DNA of 64,000 nt from Bacillus sp. FJAT-14578 (GTDB lineage: Bacteria; Bacillota; Bacilli; Bacillales; Bacillaceae_H): contig NZ_KI632505.1 of the NCBI RefSeq assembly GCF_000504165.1, forward strand, positions 310,001 through 374,000. Direction: 5' to 3'. The stretch's first letter is position 1; every line of letters starts with the position of its first letter. The position numbers and the translations under genes are program-made. This document shows positions 32,868-41,111 of the stretch, piece after piece. The notes under the pieces are model-generated. The model was given only the letters and a program-made list of their open reading frames with translations, was not told where the DNA came from and did not search any database.

Positions 32868-33311
32868 CTACAAGCTTTTTCCCATGATGACCCGTCCATT
32901 GTTTACTTCATACCCTTGCTTTTCATAAAATGTTTCGGCAGGACTGTCTGCCATCGTCAGCAATGTCACCCTATGAAAGCCTTTTGTTTTCAAATCGGTT
33001 TCCAAATGGCGAAGCAGCCGCTTTCCATACCCTTTTCCCTGCTGATTTCCCTTAATAAAAAAATCACCTACATAAAAAGACAAACGATCCATCACCACAC
33101 GGCCGTGCCCGACAATCGCTCCGACAAGCTCTCCCTCATCATATAAAAGAAAGCCTGAAAATTTCGGGGTATTCATGAAATCTTCCAGCCGTTCCAGCGC
33201 CGCCTGTTCCGTCCAATGCTCGTTCCACGGCTCTTCGTTAAAAACAGATGCATATAGACGAATGTATTCCGCCGACTTTTCTTTTGACATATTTTCAATG
33301 ACCATTCCCAT
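32868..33311 (-). CDS. GNAT N-acetyltransferase
   Basis: 147 residues. The acetyl-CoA-binding motif is FFIKGNQQGKGYGKRLLRHLE and the late ADSPAETFYEKQGYE is the usual fourth motif. AGAGGTCGACACG before ATG 33311. Substrate unknown. The upstream 33312-33642 stretch holds only a terminator. Confidence 0.85.
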   Translation of the reverse strand: MGMVIENMSKEKSAEYIRLYASVFNEEPWNEHWTEQAALERLEDFMNTPKFSGFLLYDEGELVGAIVGHGRVVMDRLSFYVGDFFIKGNQQGKGYGKRLLRHLETDLKTKGFHRVTLLTMADSPAETFYEKQGYEVNNGRVIMGKSL

Positions 33312-33590
33312 CGTGTCGACCTCTTTTCTTCAGTTTTGCTCACCACCTACTATTACCGATTATCATATCATTCTTCCTTCCCATTTAAAAAACACCTTTT
33401 GATCATTTTCATGAAACTTGTGCGAAACGAATCTTTGGCACACTTGTAGCTTTGAAATAGAGTTTAATCAAAAATACCTCACAAACCCGTATTTTATTTT
33501 TCGTTTAGGACCTGTTGGGGAAGTACGCATTTCGCCTTTGATTAATCCGTCATTTCAGTTGAATTTCTTTCCTTGTTAAGGAGAACAAAA

Positions 33591-33617
33591 AGGGAACGGA
33601 GAAATCCATTCCCTTCT
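33591..33617 (-). terminator. Terminator of the DUF4822 lipoprotein gene
   Basis: AGGGAA / TTCCCT stem, T-rich minus strand, 26 bases after the stop at 33643. Nothing else is seen in 33312-33590. Confidence 0.6.
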
Positions 33618-33642
33618 TGACTGCCCGCCAAGACTATTGAAA

Positions 33643-34599
33643 TTATTTAGTGAATTTTAGTTTGAAATCACCATCATATGGAATATGCTCAACGGTTATG
33701 GTTATGTCATTCCCATCTTGGTCTTTACCGTTTCTTTTATAGGTGAATTTATTTTCATTTAGCTCTGTTAGTTCAAGAACTGCACCATACTTCATTCCTA
33801 GTGAAACATGGGCCCTTAACTTATTACCATGTACAACATCGAAATAGCCGTAATCACCGCGGCTTTCACCGGTTTTAGCATCAAAAAATTCATATTTATT
33901 TGTCTTATCATCATATTTTGCAAGACCTAAGTAATTTTTATTATAGCTTGATACATCATTACCGTTTTCATCTAATGCCACTGTTCCTCGCCATAGGGTT
34001 CCAGATAAAATTTTATCGCCATCGATGTCTGTAACGATTTCTCCTGTGTTTGTTTCCAAAGTCTTATCTGGATTAGTAAAGGAGAGTTCTGTTTCTTTAT
34101 AAGGAATATGCTCAACGAATACCTCTACTTCGTTACCATTGGCATCTTTCCCCATTCTTTTATAGGTAAACATATCTTTATTTAGCTCTGTTATTTCAAC
34201 AACAGCTTGGTAACCCATTGATTCTGAAATTAATACTCTAATCTTTCCATCATTCGTGATAAAAAAAGTTCCTTTATCGCCACGACTCTCTTTTGTCGTT
34301 TTATCAAAAAATTCATATCTCGATGTTTCATCGTCATACTTCGCAAGACCAATAAAGTTTGCGTTCTCCTTTGTTAAATCATTATTGTCTTTATCATAAA
34401 CCTTCGTACCCTGCCAATTTGTACTACTTAGAATTTTAGACATTTCCTGTCCTTTGGTTAACTTATTTTCTTTTTTCTCTTTAACAGCTTGTTCTTGCTT
34501 CTGCTTACTATGATTTTCTTGGGCGTTAGCGTTGCACCCTGTTAATACTACTGTAAATCCGAGCAGTATGGATGATATTACTTTTACTTTTTTGTTCAT
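33643..34599 (-). CDS. Lipoprotein with two DUF4822 domains
   Basis: 318 residues. A lipoprotein signal peptide ends in VLTGC (Cys22). Two tandem copies of a beta-rich DUF4822 domain follow, roughly 50-180 and 190-318, each with the pattern LAKYDDxTxxYEFFDxxTxESRGD and ending in VEHIPY. DUF4822 proteins are of unknown function and exported. RBS weak but present (AAGGAGAC). Monocistronic. Confidence 0.85.
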   Translation of the reverse strand: MNKKVKVISSILLGFTVVLTGCNANAQENHSKQKQEQAVKEKKENKLTKGQEMSKILSSTNWQGTKVYDKDNNDLTKENANFIGLAKYDDETSRYEFFDKTTKESRGDKGTFFITNDGKIRVLISESMGYQAVVEITELNKDMFTYKRMGKDANGNEVEVFVEHIPYKETELSFTNPDKTLETNTGEIVTDIDGDKILSGTLWRGTVALDENGNDVSSYNKNYLGLAKYDDKTNKYEFFDAKTGESRGDYGYFDVVHGNKLRAHVSLGMKYGAVLELTELNENKFTYKRNGKDQDGNDITITVEHIPYDGDFKLKFTK

Positions 34600-34658
34600 T
34601 TTTATTGTCTCCTTATTTTAAAATTGTAGTGTAATTTACATTAGTTTCTATCCTATAA

Positions 34659-35099
34659 TTATTTGATATTGATTTTTCTCTTTACCCATAAATCAAAAGG
34701 CTCAGCTCCACTTTTCATCTCGATGTATTGAAAGGGGATATTTTCATTTTTGCCACGAGGCATGATTTGGGATTCGGCAGCCTTTTCTCTTGGGGAAGCA
34801 TAGTAAACGGCTTTTATGTCAGCCCATCGAATGGCTCCCTGACACATAGGACAAGGTTCGCCACTGGCGTAAATCTCACAATCGGAGAGAAATTCTCTTC
34901 CCAATTTACAGCACGCTTCCCGAATCGCTTTCATTTCAGCATGATCTGTAGGATCATTTGTTTTCAATACATCATTAGTACCGGTAGCAATGATTTCCCC
35001 ATTTCGTACAACAACAGCTCCAAAAGGACGTCCTCCTTTTTCAGTTACATTCTGACGTGCCAATAAAATGGCTTGTTCTAAAAATCTTTGAGGTCCCAT
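34659..35099 (-). CDS. Nucleoside/guanine deaminase family protein
   Basis: 146 residues, CDA-fold zinc deaminase. Zinc ligands HAEMKAI (H, catalytic E) and PCPMC (two Cys) are intact. The size and GGRPFGAVVV start fit the guanine deaminase/tRNA-type GuaD-like group. Substrate specificity is not certain. RBS GGGAGGAAAAATTCTC before ATG 35099. Confidence 0.85.
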   Translation of the reverse strand: MGPQRFLEQAILLARQNVTEKGGRPFGAVVVRNGEIIATGTNDVLKTNDPTDHAEMKAIREACCKLGREFLSDCEIYASGEPCPMCQGAIRWADIKAVYYASPREKAAESQIMPRGKNENIPFQYIEMKSGAEPFDLWVKRKINIK

Positions 35100-35361
35100 G
35101 AGAATTTTTCCTCCCTTATAAATGTTTAGTTGGACTTTATTATTCCGTCTTACATTATGTTAGTACTTAATCTTAAACTCCCTCTAAACAATTTCTTAAA
35201 AAAAGATAAATTTATTAATAAAATTTCTTAATAATTTTAAAGCGATATCCTGCTCCCCAAACAGTTTCCAGGAACTAGTGATGCAACCGTTCAATAACTT
35301 ATTGTTAAACAGTAGAAAAAGGAGTATATTTTTACATAAAAACCGATTTGGGGGACTAATA

Positions 35362-36126
35362 ATGGAAACAGAGAATGACCTCATAAATCTAATAGAACAC
35401 CTGGCTGCGAATGCTTGGCCATGCCATACTCAAGAAAAGCTGGAAAGTTGGCGAATGAGAGCGACATTCGGAGTAACCGAGAGAGCTAATAGCGTATATA
35501 CCATTGGATTAATGCCCCAAGATCCAATGTGGCTGCAAAAAATTGAAAAGTTTTACACTGATAGATCTATCCCTCCATGCTTTTATATAAGTGATATATC
35601 TCCAAGAGATTTAGATCCAATATTAGAGTCAAGAGGGTACCAAAAATTAGATGAATGCTTTATAATGACTGCATCTTGCATAGACATTCTAGAAAATAAC
35701 GAAGAAAACACCCTATGGAAAATAGATTATTTACCAGAAGCAGATACGAAATGGATTGAAGAATTTATTGAGTTAGAAGGATTTTCTACAGAAAGACATA
35801 AAGCATATTCTCATATTTTTTCGTCTATTAAACCTATAAAAAACTTCCTGCGTGTCTCAGAACATAATGAAACAGTTGGCCTGGGTACCGTTGTCGTAGA
35901 AGAAGGCTGGGGATGTATTAGCAATATTGTAGTAAATCCAAAACACCGCAGGAAAGGGATAGCCAATAAAATTATTAAATATCTTTCTAAATGGGCTTAT
36001 GAAAATGGCGCCCATCACATGTATTTACAAGTTATTCAAACGAATGATCCTGCCGTAAAACTATATGAAAAAATAGGGTTCGCTCCAATATCTAAACATC
36101 ATTATCGAATTTTAACCCCCAATTAA
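35362..36126 (+). CDS. GNAT N-acetyltransferase with long N-terminal half
   Basis: 254 residues from ATG 35362 (GGGGG upstream; the frame extends 28 codons further without support). The N-terminal half is an uncharacterised GNAT-like domain. The C-terminal half (about 140-254) carries VVNPKHRRKGIANKII and the LYEKIGFAP motif. AT-rich. Function unknown. Confidence 0.78.
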   Translation: METENDLINLIEHLAANAWPCHTQEKLESWRMRATFGVTERANSVYTIGLMPQDPMWLQKIEKFYTDRSIPPCFYISDISPRDLDPILESRGYQKLDECFIMTASCIDILENNEENTLWKIDYLPEADTKWIEEFIELEGFSTERHKAYSHIFSSIKPIKNFLRVSEHNETVGLGTVVVEEGWGCISNIVVNPKHRRKGIANKIIKYLSKWAYENGAHHMYLQVIQTNDPAVKLYEKIGFAPISKHHYRILTPN

Positions 36127-36144
36127 TTATGTCTATTCCTATAG

Positions 36145-36200
36145 GAAATAGGCCAATCTGAACCCCCTGCCACTCAAGGGGATTTAGATTGGCCTATTTC
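36145..36200. terminator. Bidirectional terminator
   Basis: GAAATAGGCCAATCT / AGATTGGCCTATTTC around a 26-base loop, between convergent genes. Confidence 0.8.
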
Positions 36201-36340
36201 ATCATTTATACATATTTTTGAATCAATGTTTTCGGCTTCCGAAAAGGCCTGGCATCCACATAAAAAAGCCGGTTTTATGTAAGTTATAGGCTCAACAGAT
36301 ATTCAAGAAAAAGACCTTTTTAGTTGAAAAGTATTCGTGT

Positions 36341-36874
36341 TTATTTTTTTACTATGTAGTGTAATTCAACAAATTGATTAAAGGTTCTAGTACCTTTTAG
36401 AGAAAGATCTAGCTGATAATCACCTGCTTTAAATAAAGGAATTCCCTCTCCGATGATAGTTGGTGCAACTGTTAAAATCAGTTCATCGACTAATTTTTCT
36501 TTTAAAAACGTATGTAATAAGTCTCCACCACCAACTATCCAGATATTTTTGCCTTCTACTTTTTTCAGGTTATGAGTAAAGTTAACAATGTCTCCATTTA
36601 CAAATTTAACATCCTTCGTATCGTCTAATGGTGATCTTGAAAAAACATAACATTCTTTATTTTGATATGGGAATTGACCATTTTCGTGTTTCATTATCCA
36701 ATCATATGTTCTTTTGCCAATTAAGATTGTGTCTATCGTTTCAAAGAATTCGGAATAGCCATTATCTCCTTCACCCTCAACTTTAAATAACCAATCTAAT
36801 GAGTCTCCCTTTGTTGCGATATACCCATCCAAGCTTTGAGCAATAAACAATACTAACTTCCGTTGGTCCTTCAT
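36341..36874 (-). CDS. Dihydrofolate reductase-fold protein (RibD C-terminal/YyaP group)
   Basis: 177 residues. An N-terminal IAQSLDGYIA and LIGKRTYDW strand-turn, then IWIVGGGDLLHTFL, are typical of RibD_C-type reductases (YyaP/YwjB). True substrate unknown. RBS AGGAGG upstream of ATG 36874. Confidence 0.85.
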   Translation of the reverse strand: MKDQRKLVLFIAQSLDGYIATKGDSLDWLFKVEGEGDNGYSEFFETIDTILIGKRTYDWIMKHENGQFPYQNKECYVFSRSPLDDTKDVKFVNGDIVNFTHNLKKVEGKNIWIVGGGDLLHTFLKEKLVDELILTVAPTIIGEGIPLFKAGDYQLDLSLKGTRTFNQFVELHYIVKK

Positions 36875-37125
36875 AATACGCCTCCTATTTATACCTTATA
36901 TAAAAATATATGTTCCTTAATAATTGAACAAAGATGCTACTTTTTTGAATTAATCTCCCTTAATTAACTTGTAATTTCTTTTATTTTACCAGTTTTTTTT
37001 GAACTCCAATTCACTCATATACCTTACTCCATTAAATAGACAATTAAAAACCTTTATATCATTGGTTTCCACCCCTTTTCATCATTCTCGGCATAATTTC
37101 ATTGCTTCGGTACAAAATACGAAGG

Positions 37126-37250
37126 AAATAAAACATATAGGAGAGGTAAAAAAGACAACTAACGATTATTGTAATGCCGTAAAGTCGGGCGATGTAACCG
37201 AGATGAGAAAATATATAAAAGAATCTCCTCAAATGGACAGTGGAAAATAG
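37126..37250 (+). pseudogene. Short possible gene remnant
   Basis: About 40 codons in one frame (ending NDYCNAVKSGDV then KESPQ) with a protein-like composition but no start or ribosome binding site; the upstream ORF continues through AT-rich non-coding DNA. Low confidence. The remainder of 36875-37345 shows no gene. Confidence 0.3.
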
Positions 37251-37345
37251 TTTTTAGTCATAATGTAATGAATTCTGCCAGTCCTACAAATGATAAGCCT
37301 GTAGAAATCAAATGAAGGTAAGATTATTCATAGAGGAGGACTTGT

Positions 37346-37504
37346 ATGCAACAAGATCAACAAGCTAAATCGAATTTGGGTTCTATTATGAAACCAGAAT
37401 TTGCCGGAACTGATGCACAAAAAGTAAAACAAGAAATTCAAAAAGATGTAAACGAAGGACAAGGTGCAATGACTTCCCGAGAGGCAGGATCAATGCGCGA
37501 TTAA
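37346..37504 (+). CDS. Small hydrophilic protein, possibly spore-related
   Basis: 52 residues with Gln, Lys, Asp and Gly, no Cys or Trp. The PEFAGTDAQKVKQE stretch recalls repeats of gamma-type small acid-soluble spore proteins. TAGAGGAGGACTTGT before ATG 37346, followed at once by a terminator (37503-37528). A spore link is inference only. Confidence 0.55.
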   Translation: MQQDQQAKSNLGSIMKPEFAGTDAQKVKQEIQKDVNEGQGAMTSREAGSMRD

Positions 37505-37528
37505 AAAACCACTCTGTGGTTTTTTTAT
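37503..37528 (+). terminator. Terminator of the small protein gene
   Basis: AAAAAACCAC / GTGGTTTTTTT with a short loop, overlapping the stop codon. Confidence 0.75.
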
Positions 37529-37591
37529 TTTTCAGCTTCAAAATTAAACACTTCACATCTCTCCTTTCGATTTGATGGAGATGCTGCAAAC

Positions 37592-37738
37592 TTAATGAAC
37601 TTCGACTTTTTCAGCCGATAAAGTAATGATAGAAGGCGTATCATGTATTTGGGGAGCCCACCATACAATCACTTTTTCTCCTTTTTGTTTTGCATTAGGA
37701 TGCAGTAACATCTTATCTGTAGGATCCAATCGTGATAG
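37592..37738 (-). pseudogene. C-terminal fragment of an unidentified gene
   Basis: About 48 codons ending in TAA, frame open, with a protein-like sequence (KGEKVIVWWAPQI then PSIITLSAEKVEVH). No start or ribosome binding site. It is the tail of a lost gene. Confidence 0.45.
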
Positions 37739-37832
37739 AATTATACAAAAAAACTATGAAACTTCATATTATAAAATATGAAATTGGCTAATAATAGGCA
37801 TCGGGAAAAACCATAAAGGGGGAACGATATGA

Positions 37833-38543
37833 ATGGCAGAATTAATGGATTGGAAAAATGGTGCTCGCGGTCATAAATTTATAACTTCTTTTAGCGGAGG
37901 AAAGGATAGTGTCTTAGCTCTATATAAAGCAGCAAAGGTTGGAGAAGCGGTTGGACTGATCGTTATGCTAGAGGAAGAAGGGAGACGTTCCAGATCCCAC
38001 GGAATGCCTCCGGAGCTTATACGTGCCCAAGCTAAATCTATAGGTTTGCCCGTATATACTGCAGCTGCAAGTTGGGCAGATTATGAAAAAATATTTATGC
38101 ACCTTTTAGAAAAAGCAAAAAATCAAGGAGCTGAAGTGTTAGTAACTGGAGACCTGGATATGCCTGCTCATGGCTGTTGGCATGAAAAAGTTACGAAAAA
38201 CGCTGGATTAAAGCTTGGGATGCCTTTATGGGAAATGAATCATCGTGAAGCTGTCGAAGAGTTCATAAATCTAGGATTTGTAACAATAATTGTAACCGTT
38301 AATTTATCATTAGGAATGCGAGAAGATGATTTAGGACGAACGTTAACCCTTGAATACATAAAGGAGCTGGAAGCTCGAGGTATTGACCCATGCGGAGAAG
38401 GTGGAGAGTTCCACACCACAGTAATAGATGGGCCGATTTTTAAACATCCTATTCCAGTTCGTAAACGTGAGATTATTAAGGACGGAGAGTACGCTTTTTT
38501 GCCTTTGGAGCTTGATCAGGTGTCCGATATAGTTACCTTATAA
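37833..38543 (+). CDS. Dph6-related ATP pyrophosphatase (N-type PP-loop)
   Basis: 236 residues. The PP-loop SFSGGKDS is at 19-26, and GDLDMPAHGCWHEKV and the GEGGEFHT motif fit Dph6/diphthine-ammonia-ligase-like enzymes. True Dph6 modifies eukaryotic and archaeal EF2; bacterial members act on other, unknown substrates. An ATG seven bases upstream is in another frame; ATG 37833 is preceded by AAAGGGGGAACG. Monocistronic. Confidence 0.85.
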   Translation: MAELMDWKNGARGHKFITSFSGGKDSVLALYKAAKVGEAVGLIVMLEEEGRRSRSHGMPPELIRAQAKSIGLPVYTAAASWADYEKIFMHLLEKAKNQGAEVLVTGDLDMPAHGCWHEKVTKNAGLKLGMPLWEMNHREAVEEFINLGFVTIIVTVNLSLGMREDDLGRTLTLEYIKELEARGIDPCGEGGEFHTTVIDGPIFKHPIPVRKREIIKDGEYAFLPLELDQVSDIVTL

Positions 38544-38666
38544 AGTATCAAATTTATAACCTTCATCCCAGGCTTTGTCATAGCATTTTACACAGTGTAA
38601 ACATTCTTCACGACCTTCATTGACGAAACCACTCTGAATCAAGAGGACCAGTAGAGATAAAGGCAT
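38538..38666 (-). CDS. Small Cys-containing membrane peptide, start uncertain
   Basis: From ATG 38666 the product is 42 residues: a hydrophobic helix (PLSLLVLLIQSGF) then ECLHCVKC, a possible metal or redox site, and a DEGYKFDTL tail. AAAGGTGGGGAG lies farther upstream, where only ATT (38696) or ATA would fit as start. The frame runs into the MITE at 38761. It may be a truncated remnant. Confidence 0.35.
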   Translation of the reverse strand: MPLSLLVLLIQSGFVNEGREECLHCVKCYDKAWDEGYKFDTL

Positions 38667-38760
38667 CACAAAAATGATTAAATATATTGATTTAATTTTC
38701 TCCCCACCTTTATAAAAACCCTTTTTTTTGATAATAATGTTCAAATTCCTTTTAATTTTA

Positions 38761-38989
38761 GGCTGTTTTCGCAAACTTTGTTGCTATTTAACAAGTGGTG
38801 GGGAGTGGTTTCCGCTCCAGGTTGCTCGCTTTCCGCGGGGCGTGCGGTGAGCCTCCTCGGCTTACAACCTGCGGGGTCTCACCTGACCCGCTGCTCCCGC
38901 AGGAGTCTCGCACCTTCCGCTTCAACCAACCTTAAACGGTTATCTTTCAAGAAACCTATCTAAAAACAACAATCTTTTAGAAAAGAGCC
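38761..38989 (+). mobile_element. MITE copy 3 (229 bp)
   Basis: Full-length copy in forward orientation, same ends as copy 1. Flanks TAATTTTA and AAATTTTA agree at seven of eight positions, so the duplication has one later change. It lies between the small membrane ORF and the guaC promoter. Confidence 0.85.
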
Positions 38990-39020
38990 AAATTTTAAAT
39001 GAAAATCCGAACAATAAATA

Positions 39021-39049
39021 TTTACACATAATAAAAGTTCGTTTATAAT
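39021..39049 (+). promoter_or_regulatory. SigA promoter of guaC
   Basis: TTTACA (39021-39026), 17 bases, TATAAT (39044-39049). Start would be near 39056, 25 bases before the riboswitch aptamer. Confidence 0.75.
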
Positions 39050-39080
39050 CGAATTTGTATTTAAATAAATTATTTAACAT

Positions 39081-39149
39081 CATTCGTATATTCTTAGAAA
39101 TATGGTCTAAGAGTTTCTACAAGGAGCCAAAAAATCCTAACTACGAATG
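39081..39149 (+). ncRNA. Guanine-class purine riboswitch aptamer
   Basis: P1 CATTCGTA (39081-39088) pairs with TACGAATG (39142-39149). P2 TCTTAGA / TCTAAGA closes a loop AATATGG, the canonical L2; J2/3 is GTTTCTAC, the core sequence of the family; P3 AGGA / TCCT is closed by GCCAAAAAA. The base before the 3' strand of P1 (position 74 in the usual numbering) is C, which selects guanine. Confidence 0.85.
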
Positions 39150-39190
39150 GGTGGATTACTCTACCCATTTATAGTTAGGATTTTTTTGTT
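39133..39190 (+). terminator. Riboswitch terminator of guaC (overlaps aptamer)
   Basis: Left arm AATCCTAACTA (39133-39143) with right arm TAGTTAGGATT (39172-39182) and an inner AATGGGT / ACCCATT, followed by T7. The left arm contains the P3 3' strand, J3/1 and part of P1, so terminator and aptamer are exclusive. Ligand binding should therefore prevent termination. Confidence 0.8.
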
Positions 39191-39246
39191 ATTTTAAGAT
39201 TTTGACGAACATTACTTTTAAAATGATTCTTTTAGGAGTGTATATC

Positions 39247-40230
39247 ATGGAAAATGTATTTGATTATGAAGATATTCAGTTAATTCCTACTAAATGTGTG
39301 GTTAACAGCCGTTCTGAGTGTGATACCACTGTGACACTAGGAGGTCGCCAATTTAAACTTCCTGTTGTGCCAGCCAATATGCAAACAATCATTGATGAAA
39401 AGATAGCCCTTTATCTTGCTGAAAATAATTATTTTTATATTATGCATCGCTTTGAGCCAGAAAAACGACAGTCGTTTGTAGAGAATATGCAGGCAAAAGG
39501 TTTCTACGCTTCAATTAGTGTTGGAGTGAAAGAAGAAGAATATCAATTCATTGAAGAGCTTGCAAAGGCAGAGCTTACCCCTGAATTCATAACGATCGAC
39601 ATTGCACATGGTCATTCAACTGCCGTCATTAATATGATTCAGCATATTAAAAAATACCTACCCGAGAGCTTTGTCATTGCTGGTAATGTTGGTACTCCTG
39701 AAGCTGTGCGAGAACTTGAGAATGCTGGTGCTGATGCGACAAAAGTTGGGATTGGTCCTGGTAAAGTATGTATTACAAAAATTAAAACGGGATTCGGGAC
39801 TGGAGGCTGGCAGTTGGCAGCACTTCGTTGGTGTGCAAAGGCAGCAAGTAAACCAATTATTGCTGATGGTGGAATACGGACACACGGTGATATAGCCAAA
39901 TCAATCCGTTTCGGTGCATCAATGGTCATGATCGGCTCCCTTTTTGCCGGACATGAAGAATCACCAGGAGAAACCATCGAAAAAGATGGAAAGCTTGTTA
40001 AAGAATATTTTGGCTCTGCTTCTGAATATCAAAAAGGTGAAAAGAAGAACGTAGAAGGTAAGAAAATGTACGTTGAGCATAAAGGCTCCTTACAAGATAC
40101 GTTAACAGAAATGGAACAAGATCTTCAGTCTTCTATTTCATATGCTGGTGGAACCACTTTAGACTCCATTCGTCACGTAGATTATGTTATTGTCAAAAAC
40201 TCTATTTTTAATGGCGATAAAGTATATTAA
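39247..40230 (+). CDS. guaC: GMP reductase
   Basis: 327 residues, IMPDH/GMPR barrel. The DIAHGH and GGIRTHGDIAKSI motifs and the catalytic Cys in GPGKVCITK identify GMP reductase (no CBS insert, so not IMPDH). It makes IMP from GMP with NADPH, letting cells use guanine for adenine nucleotides. ATG 39247 has AGGAGTGTATATC upstream. The guanine riboswitch is consistent with switching on when guanine is plentiful. Confidence 0.95.
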   Translation: MENVFDYEDIQLIPTKCVVNSRSECDTTVTLGGRQFKLPVVPANMQTIIDEKIALYLAENNYFYIMHRFEPEKRQSFVENMQAKGFYASISVGVKEEEYQFIEELAKAELTPEFITIDIAHGHSTAVINMIQHIKKYLPESFVIAGNVGTPEAVRELENAGADATKVGIGPGKVCITKIKTGFGTGGWQLAALRWCAKAASKPIIADGGIRTHGDIAKSIRFGASMVMIGSLFAGHEESPGETIEKDGKLVKEYFGSASEYQKGEKKNVEGKKMYVEHKGSLQDTLTEMEQDLQSSISYAGGTTLDSIRHVDYVIVKNSIFNGDKVY

Positions 40231-40250
40231 AGCCTTATACAAAGAAAGCT

Positions 40251-40299
40251 GAAAGGGAAACGGCAGAGAAAATTCATTTTCCCTGCCGTTTCCCTTTCG
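40251..40299. terminator. Bidirectional terminator between guaC and YvrJ
   Basis: GAAAGGGAAACGGCAG / CTGCCGTTTCCCTTTC, 21 bases after the guaC stop. Confidence 0.85.
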
Positions 40300-40321
40300 T
40301 TTTATTCAAATGAGCCAAATC

Positions 40322-40468
40322 CTACATTTGTGCTCCTTTCATTTGTTCCGGAATTTTTTCGATAGACGTGATCAATGTATCAAGCTTCGATTCGATGCGA
40401 TGCAGCAAATACAGTGTCACGATAATCGGAAAACCGACGTCGGAGACAAATGTCATCCATTCTTCCAC
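40322..40468 (-). CDS. YvrJ-family small protein
   Basis: 48 residues from GTG 40468 (AAGGGA seven bases upstream; ATG 40477 has no spacing to that site). VEEWMTFVSDVGFPIIVTLYLLHRIESKLDTL is the family pattern: a short amphipathic start and one membrane helix. The family is linked with DUF1659/DUF2922 genes, as here. Function unknown. Confidence 0.7.
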   Translation of the reverse strand: MEEWMTFVSDVGFPIIVTLYLLHRIESKLDTLITSIEKIPEQMKGAQM

Positions 40469-40488
40469 ACGTTTCATTCCCTTCGTAA

Positions 40489-40529
40489 AAAGGTCCCCCG
40501 CATCGGAAGTGATGGAGGGACCCTTTTCA
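40489..40529 (-). terminator. Terminator between DUF2922 and YvrJ genes
   Basis: GGGTCCCTCC / GGGGGACC with a loop; T-rich on the minus strand. YvrJ would be read by read-through or from an undetected promoter. Confidence 0.6.
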
Positions 40530-40534
40530 TTGGA

Positions 40535-40750
40535 TTATAATTCGATATCGTCTACATTGCGCTCGACGACATAGGCGCCTTTTTTCGACATGAGCTCTCC
40601 ACCCGATGTGATGAACACATTCGCCGCGATGATTTGATCCATTGCAGCATTTACCTTTACCGGGTCAACCGGCTCGATCGGGTTTTCAATCGATAAGGTC
40701 GATATTTTGTTCATGGTATTGACAAATTGCAAAACCAATGTTTTAGCCAT
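40535..40750 (-). CDS. DUF2922 family protein
   Basis: 71 residues from ATG 40750 (GGAGGCACATG). LVLQFVNTMNKISTLSIENP is the family start; such proteins occur in pairs with DUF1659 in Bacillus. Function unknown. Thirteen to sixteen bases after the DUF1659 gene. Confidence 0.8.
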   Translation of the reverse strand: MAKTLVLQFVNTMNKISTLSIENPIEPVDPVKVNAAMDQIIAANVFITSGGELMSKKGAYVVERNVDDIEL

Positions 40751-40766
40751 CATGTGCCTCCTTTAA

Positions 40767-40988
40767 TTAGCTTCGGGATAATAAATGAGAATCGTTTTGT
40801 TCCACTTGAACAAGCGTTAATGTTTGAAGCCCGGCAATCGCTTCGGCGACATCCAATAAAGCATCGGCCGCCGCCGTCAGTTTAATGTTGTTGAAGTTTT
40901 TGCTTTTGAACTTCGGGTTGCCTTTCTCATCGACTCCGGCTTCAAGTACTAAGCGTAATTGACGATCTTGAATCACTACATCTGCCAT
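40767..40988 (-). CDS. DUF1659 family protein
   Basis: 73 residues. RLVLEAGVDEKGNPKFKSKNF and the following alanine-rich stretch fit DUF1659. GGGGGTGAGAG upstream of ATG 40988. First gene of the DUF1659-DUF2922-YvrJ trio. Confidence 0.8.
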   Translation of the reverse strand: MADVVIQDRQLRLVLEAGVDEKGNPKFKSKNFNNIKLTAAADALLDVAEAIAGLQTLTLVQVEQNDSHLLSRS

Positions 40989-41111
40989 TCTCTCACCCCC
41001 TTCACCTCTTATATAGGCAAAACAAACAAAAAGGGGGAGAATAAATTCAGAATTTTACTCCAACTCTCTAAAAAGCTGGTAAAATGAGGATAAGAAAGGC
41101 AGGAGAAAGAG

